From NCBI GenBank assembly GCA_964498395.1, contig CAZCHE010000003.1, positions 372,001 to 436,000 on the forward strand: a DNA stretch of 64,000 bases, given 5' to 3'. The translations under genes and the position numbers were made by a program. The DNA is from Parapedobacter sp964498395 (GTDB taxonomy: Bacteria; Bacteroidota; Bacteroidia; Sphingobacteriales; Sphingobacteriaceae). The notes beneath the pieces are model-generated. The model did not search any database. It saw only the letters and a list, made by a program, of their open reading frames with translations, and was not told where the DNA came from. Of the stretch, positions 60,243 to 64,000 are shown one piece after another; within the stretch, counting starts at the first letter, position 1, and each line of letters opens with the position of its first letter.

Positions 60243-61616
60243 TCACAGATCCATCACCGCTTCCTTAAACTGGTCTCCCCTATCTTCGAAATTTTTAAAC
60301 CAGTCAAAACTGGCGCACGCCGGTGAGAGCAATACAGTATCTCCCTTTTGAGCCAAGTGAGATGCGATTTCCACCGCATCCCGCATGCTCGAGCTATTTA
60401 CGATAATCTGTGCTTCCTCCTCCAACGAATCGTATATCCGCGAATTATCTTTGCCGATGCATACGATCGCCCGCACTTTCGTCCGCACCAAATCCCGTAG
60501 CATCTCGTAATCATTGCCTTTGTCTACACCGCCCATGATCAAAACGATCTTCGGCGCGAAACTTTCCAATGCATACCATACGGCATTGACATTGGTAGCT
60601 TTTGAATCATTGATATAATTGACACCCGCAATGCACGCCACGAATTCCAGTCGGTGCGGGATATTTTTAAAAGAGCCCATGCTTTCTTTCATGGAAGCAT
60701 TGCGCAGCTCCTGGGCTTTGGCTACCAGACCGGAGGCCATGTTGTTATACACATTGTGTTGCCCCTGCAAGGAAAGTTCGTTGATGTTCATTGTAAAAGT
60801 ATCTTGATTTGGTACGTTAATTACGATTTCTTTGTCGCTATTCATATATGCTCCCGGCTCCATCTCGGTTTGGAGGCTATAAGGCAGCACAATCGCTTGC
60901 GGATGGTGCCGTTTCAGCCCCGCTACCGTGAGCGGATCGTCAGCACAGTAGATGAAAATGTCATCGGCCCGTTGGTTTCTGATGATCCGGAACTTGGAGT
61001 CTACATAGTTATCCAATTGGTAGTCGTAGCGGTCAAGGTGATCCGGCGTGATATTGAGTAACACGGCCACATCTGCCCGAAAATGTTCCATATCATCCAA
61101 CATAAAGCTGCTTAACTCCAATACATAATAGTCATATTGCTGGGTGGCCACCTGTAACGCAAAACTCCTACCGATATTACCGGCTAATCCGACATTTAAC
61201 CCTCCCTGGCTTAGCATATGCCAGGTGAGCATCGTCGTGGTCGATTTGCCATTAGACCCCGTAATACAGATGAGCTTGGCATCCGTATACTGCGCTGCAA
61301 ACTCGATTTCGGCAATCACCGGAATCTGCTTATCCGTTAGCTGTCGTACGATGGGAACACTACGGGGTATTCCCGGGCTCTTCACCACGATGTCCGCTTC
61401 CAACAGCTTGCCTTCACTATGCTGGCCTTCCTCATAAGGAATCCCAGCTTCTTGCAATTGATTTTTATACGCATCGGCAATCACCCCATTGTCAGACACC
61501 CACACCTCAAAACCCTTTTTCACCGCCAATATGGCGGTACCAACGCCGCTCTCGCCAGCACCTAAGACCACGAGTTTGCCGCGTTGTGGATAATGATATG
61601 TCGATATCGCCGCCAT
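60243..61616 (-). CDS. murD: UDP-N-acetylmuramoylalanine--D-glutamate ligase
   Basis: A 457-residue cytosolic Mur ligase adding D-Glu. N-terminus KLVVLGAGESGVGTAILAVKKG, ATP loop ICITGSNGKSTTTMLTWHML, and VLLNITPDHLDRYDYQLDNY carrying the carbamoylated-lysine neighbour region, then FINDSKATN-like YINDSKATNVNAVWYALESF. Ten bases separate it from the end of mraY. Confidence 0.97.
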   Translation of the reverse strand: MAAISTYHYPQRGKLVVLGAGESGVGTAILAVKKGFEVWVSDNGVIADAYKNQLQEAGIPYEEGQHSEGKLLEADIVVKSPGIPRSVPIVRQLTDKQIPVIAEIEFAAQYTDAKLICITGSNGKSTTTMLTWHMLSQGGLNVGLAGNIGRSFALQVATQQYDYYVLELSSFMLDDMEHFRADVAVLLNITPDHLDRYDYQLDNYVDSKFRIIRNQRADDIFIYCADDPLTVAGLKRHHPQAIVLPYSLQTEMEPGAYMNSDKEIVINVPNQDTFTMNINELSLQGQHNVYNNMASGLVAKAQELRNASMKESMGSFKNIPHRLEFVACIAGVNYINDSKATNVNAVWYALESFAPKIVLIMGGVDKGNDYEMLRDLVRTKVRAIVCIGKDNSRIYDSLEEEAQIIVNSSSMRDAVEIASHLAQKGDTVLLSPACASFDWFKNFEDRGDQFKEAVMDL

Positions 61617-61626
61617 GCGTTTTATA

Positions 61627-62871
61627 TTACCTTACTTTCAATGTTACAATGGTCAGTATAGCCAGTATGATACCCAATATCCAGAAGCGGGTGACAATCT
61701 TCGCCTCATGGTATCCTTTTTTCTGGTAATGGTGGTGGAGCGGTGACATCAGGAAAACCCTGCGCCCTTCTCCATATTTCTTTTTCGTATACTTGAAATA
61801 CGAAACCTGTATGATCACCGAAAGATTTTCAATGAGAAATACCCCACATAAAATCGGGATCAGCAATTCCTTGCGGATGAGCACGGCAAACGCCGCGATG
61901 ATGCCACCGATGGCGAGACTACCGGTATCACCCATAAACACCTGTGCCGGATAGGAATTATACCACAGGAACCCGGTACATGCCCCTACAAATGCACCGG
62001 CGAAAATCACCAATTCACCCGAGTTAGGGATATACATGATATTGAGGTAATCCGAAAAGATCACGTTACCTGACACGTAGGCCAAGATGGCCAATGTTCC
62101 CCCGATGGTGGCCGAGGTACCCGTAGCGAGCCCATCTATTCCATCGGTAATGTTGGCCCCATTGGATACCGCTGTGACGATGAAGACCACGAATACCAGA
62201 AAAACAAGGAAGGTGAGTAGGTGGCCATTTGCGCCAAACATATTCAGCACTTTGGCGTAGTCAAACTCATTGTTCTTATAGAAAGGGATATTTGTCTTGG
62301 TCGATTTCACATCCTCCGTATAGTATTTTCGACCGGTATTTTCTTGTACGCGCACCTCCACCTCGGCATTTGGCTGTGGATTAACTACCGTTTCGCGAAC
62401 CACAATATCTGGGTGGAAATACATGGTACAGGCGATGATGATACCAAGCCCCACTTGCCCGACAATCTTGAAGCGCCCGGCCAGCCCCTCCTTATTCTTC
62501 TTGAATACCTTGATATAATCGTCCACAAACCCTATCGTGCCCATCCATACTGTCGTGACGAGCATCAATATCACATAGATATTCTCCAATTTGGCAAACA
62601 ACAACGTCGGTACCAGAATCCCCGCTAGGATGATCAATCCACCCATGGTAGGCGTGCCCTGCTTTTGCTTTTCGCCTTCAAGCCCTAGATCCCGGATGGT
62701 TTCACCAACCTGCTTCGCGCGGAGCAATCGGATTAGCCGACTGCCGTACACGGTGGTAATAATCAACGACACAATAACCGCCATTGCCGTACGGAAAGAA
62801 ATATATTGGAACAAACCCGATCCGGGAACGTGCACGTACTCTTCTATCCAGGTAAATAAATAATATAACAT
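61627..62871 (-). CDS. mraY: Phospho-MurNAc-pentapeptide translocase MraY
   Basis: A 414-residue polytopic membrane enzyme transferring phospho-MurNAc-pentapeptide to undecaprenyl phosphate. Motifs: KQGTPTMGGLIILAG, FVDDYIKVFKKNKEGL, NITDGIDGLATGTSA and FMGDTGSLAIGG, LMSPLHHHYQKKGYHE. Between about residues 150 and 225 is a hydrophilic insert (ETVVNPQPNAEVEVRVQEN and following) typical of Bacteroidota and absent from E. coli MraY, so the protein is about 50 residues longer. Confidence 0.97.
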   Translation of the reverse strand: MLYYLFTWIEEYVHVPGSGLFQYISFRTAMAVIVSLIITTVYGSRLIRLLRAKQVGETIRDLGLEGEKQKQGTPTMGGLIILAGILVPTLLFAKLENIYVILMLVTTVWMGTIGFVDDYIKVFKKNKEGLAGRFKIVGQVGLGIIIACTMYFHPDIVVRETVVNPQPNAEVEVRVQENTGRKYYTEDVKSTKTNIPFYKNNEFDYAKVLNMFGANGHLLTFLVFLVFVVFIVTAVSNGANITDGIDGLATGTSATIGGTLAILAYVSGNVIFSDYLNIMYIPNSGELVIFAGAFVGACTGFLWYNSYPAQVFMGDTGSLAIGGIIAAFAVLIRKELLIPILCGVFLIENLSVIIQVSYFKYTKKKYGEGRRVFLMSPLHHHYQKKGYHEAKIVTRFWILGIILAILTIVTLKVR

Positions 62872-62878
62872 AGGCTTA

Positions 62879-64000
62879 TTATTGTTCCTTGAATGCGTTG
62901 ATTAAAATCTCTTTGTCATCGAAATCATACCGCTTGCCGTCGATCTCCTGGTATTTCTCATGTCCTTTTCCGGCCACCAGTACGATATCGCCCGGCTGGG
63001 CAAGATGGCAAGCTGCCCGGATGGCTTCCCTCCTATCTGCAATGGAAAATACGTTACGTTTCCGATCTTTCGGTATGCCGGCTTCCATATCGTGGATGAT
63101 CTGCATGGGGTCCTCCGAGCGCGGATTATCCGATGTGATAATGAGCTTGTCACTGTTCCGAACGGCTACAGATGCCATTTGCGGGCGTTTGGTTTTATCC
63201 CGATCTCCCCCGCATCCCAATACCGTGATCACGTGTTCCTTGTTCTTGCGGAGTCCGTGGATTGTCTCGAGCACATTCTTCACCGCATCGGGTGTGTGTG
63301 CATAATCCACCACACCAACAACCCCTTTATCCGATATGGCAATATCAAACCTCCCCTCGGCTCCCGTGATCGTACTTAGTGCTGTCAGCACCTTCATCGT
63401 CTCCTGTTCCAGCAAGATGGCCGCTCCGTAAACCGCCAATATATTATAGGCGTTAAATCCACCCACCAACTTCACCCACACTTCTTGACCATCCAGATAA
63501 AGCAACATACCATCAAAATGGCTCTCGACCACTTTCACCTTGAAATCGGCCATGCTTTTGATTCCGTACGTTTTGCGATGGGCAAATGTATTTTGCAGCA
63601 TGACCGCTCCGTTTTTATCGTCTGCATTGGAAAGCGCAAAAGCAAACCGATCCAATCCGTCGAAAAATGCTTTCTTTGCTTTTATATACTCATCGAATGT
63701 CTTATGGAAATCTAAATGATCGTGCGTGATATTAGTGAATACCCCACCAGCGAAATTCAAACCGGCTATCCGTTGCTGAACGATGGCATGCGAGCTGACC
63801 TCCATGAAACAATAGTCGCAACCGGATTCCACCATATCGTGCAACAAACTGTTCAGGACAATGGGATCCGGTGTCGTATGGGTCGCTGCTACGATGCGGT
63901 CGCCCACCATGTTGTGTACCGTGGACAATAATCCGGTTTCATAGCCCAATTTCCTAAACAACTTATACAGCAATGTGGCAATGGTTGTTTTGCCGTTCGT
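62879..64000 (-). CDS. murE: UDP-MurNAc-tripeptide synthetase MurE, N-terminal part missing
   Basis: The frame is open to the window edge, so about 110 N-terminal residues lie beyond base 64000. The visible part starts in the ATP loop (TNGKTTIATLLYKLF), continues through MEVSSHAIVQQRIAGLNFAGGVFTNITHDHLDFHKT and ends with the substrate motif DNPRSEDP. DNPR predicts meso-diaminopimelate as third stem-peptide residue. Seven bases before mraY, so the unit enters the window from the right. Confidence 0.95.
   Translation of the reverse strand, partial: TNGKTTIATLLYKLFRKLGYETGLLSTVHNMVGDRIVAATHTTPDPIVLNSLLHDMVESGCDYCFMEVSSHAIVQQRIAGLNFAGGVFTNITHDHLDFHKTFDEYIKAKKAFFDGLDRFAFALSNADDKNGAVMLQNTFAHRKTYGIKSMADFKVKVVESHFDGMLLYLDGQEVWVKLVGGFNAYNILAVYGAAILLEQETMKVLTALSTITGAEGRFDIAISDKGVVGVVDYAHTPDAVKNVLETIHGLRKNKEHVITVLGCGGDRDKTKRPQMASVAVRNSDKLIITSDNPRSEDPMQIIHDMEAGIPKDRKRNVFSIADRREAIRAACHLAQPGDIVLVAGKGHEKYQEIDGKRYDFDDKEILINAFKEQ

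Noticed and set aside
1..64000. CRISPR arrays, tRNA, rRNA, insertion sequences, prophage
   Set aside because: Looked for by eye; no spaced direct repeats, no cloverleaf, no transposase or integrase. A covariance search would be needed to exclude small structured RNAs.

Overview
The window is a gene-dense chromosomal segment of a Bacteroidota bacterium, most likely a member of the Sphingobacteriaceae (Pedobacter/Parapedobacter type). Evidence for this: TAnnTTTG-type -7 promoter boxes and almost no Shine-Dalgarno sequences, a SusC-like TonB receptor with an N-terminal carboxypeptidase-like domain, a DUF4374 lipoprotein, PorP/SprF and a gliding-motility-type C-terminal sorting domain (type IX secretion), a lysyl-tRNA synthetase with a C-terminal extension, a small Hc1-like histone, and MraY with a large extracytoplasmic insert. 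I see no rRNA, tRNA, CRISPR, prophage or insertion sequence. The genus is inference.

Layout. 1-7.3 kb (+): end of rpoN, a beta-propeller lipoprotein, the agmatine-to-putrescine pair aguB-aguA, a phosphate-type porin, lpxB and a TlpA-like thioredoxin. 7.3-9.8 kb (-): S4 protein, small lipoprotein, aroB and a ThuA-like protein in one direction. 10-11.8 kb (+): proline dehydrogenase overlapping a HAD phosphatase. 11.9-18.2 kb (-): alkaline phosphatase, a TPR histidine kinase with a REC-only regulator, and an ECF sigma factor followed by a protein that joins a cytoplasmic anti-sigma-like segment, one inner-membrane helix and an outer-membrane barrel. 18.4-23.8 kb: lysS (+), sufS-sufE (-), an M28 peptidase (+). 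23.9-29.6 kb (-): a giant HEAT-repeat c-type cytochrome lipoprotein and gyrB. 29.8-36.5 kb: OmpH-like protein, then a GT4/GT4/GH130 saccharide cluster and corA. 36.5-38.2 kb (-): tsaB, yidD, rnpA and rpmH, the last too short for routine ORF listing. 38.3-44.3 kb: divergent AraC regulator and an iron/siderophore-type module (TonB receptor, DUF4374 lipoprotein, ChaN). 44.4-50.5 kb: mscL, an orphan LuxR-type regulator, a TIM-barrel isomerase, a type IX secretion substrate with a PorP/SprF partner, and the Hc1 protein. 50.8-52.0 kb (-): an alpha-oxoamine synthase. 52.2-64 kb (-): the dcw cluster in transcription order murE, mraY, murD, ftsW, murG, murC, ftsQ, ftsA, ftsZ, closed by a terminator.

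How the parts work together. The dcw cluster makes and polymerises lipid II and builds the division ring. rpmH-rnpA-yidD couples ribosome, RNase P and membrane insertion. sufS-sufE supplies sulfur for Fe-S clusters. The 39-44 kb module probably captures ferric chelates or haem. The most unusual items are the trans-envelope sigma regulator candidate, the cytosolic GT/GH130 cluster, palindromes near several starts, candidate leaderless genes, and at least seven families of degenerate 'stutter' repeats in intergenic gaps, one of which has apparently been taken into the coding ends of aguA and murG. Promoter, operator and repeat calls are by eye and were not tested computationally.
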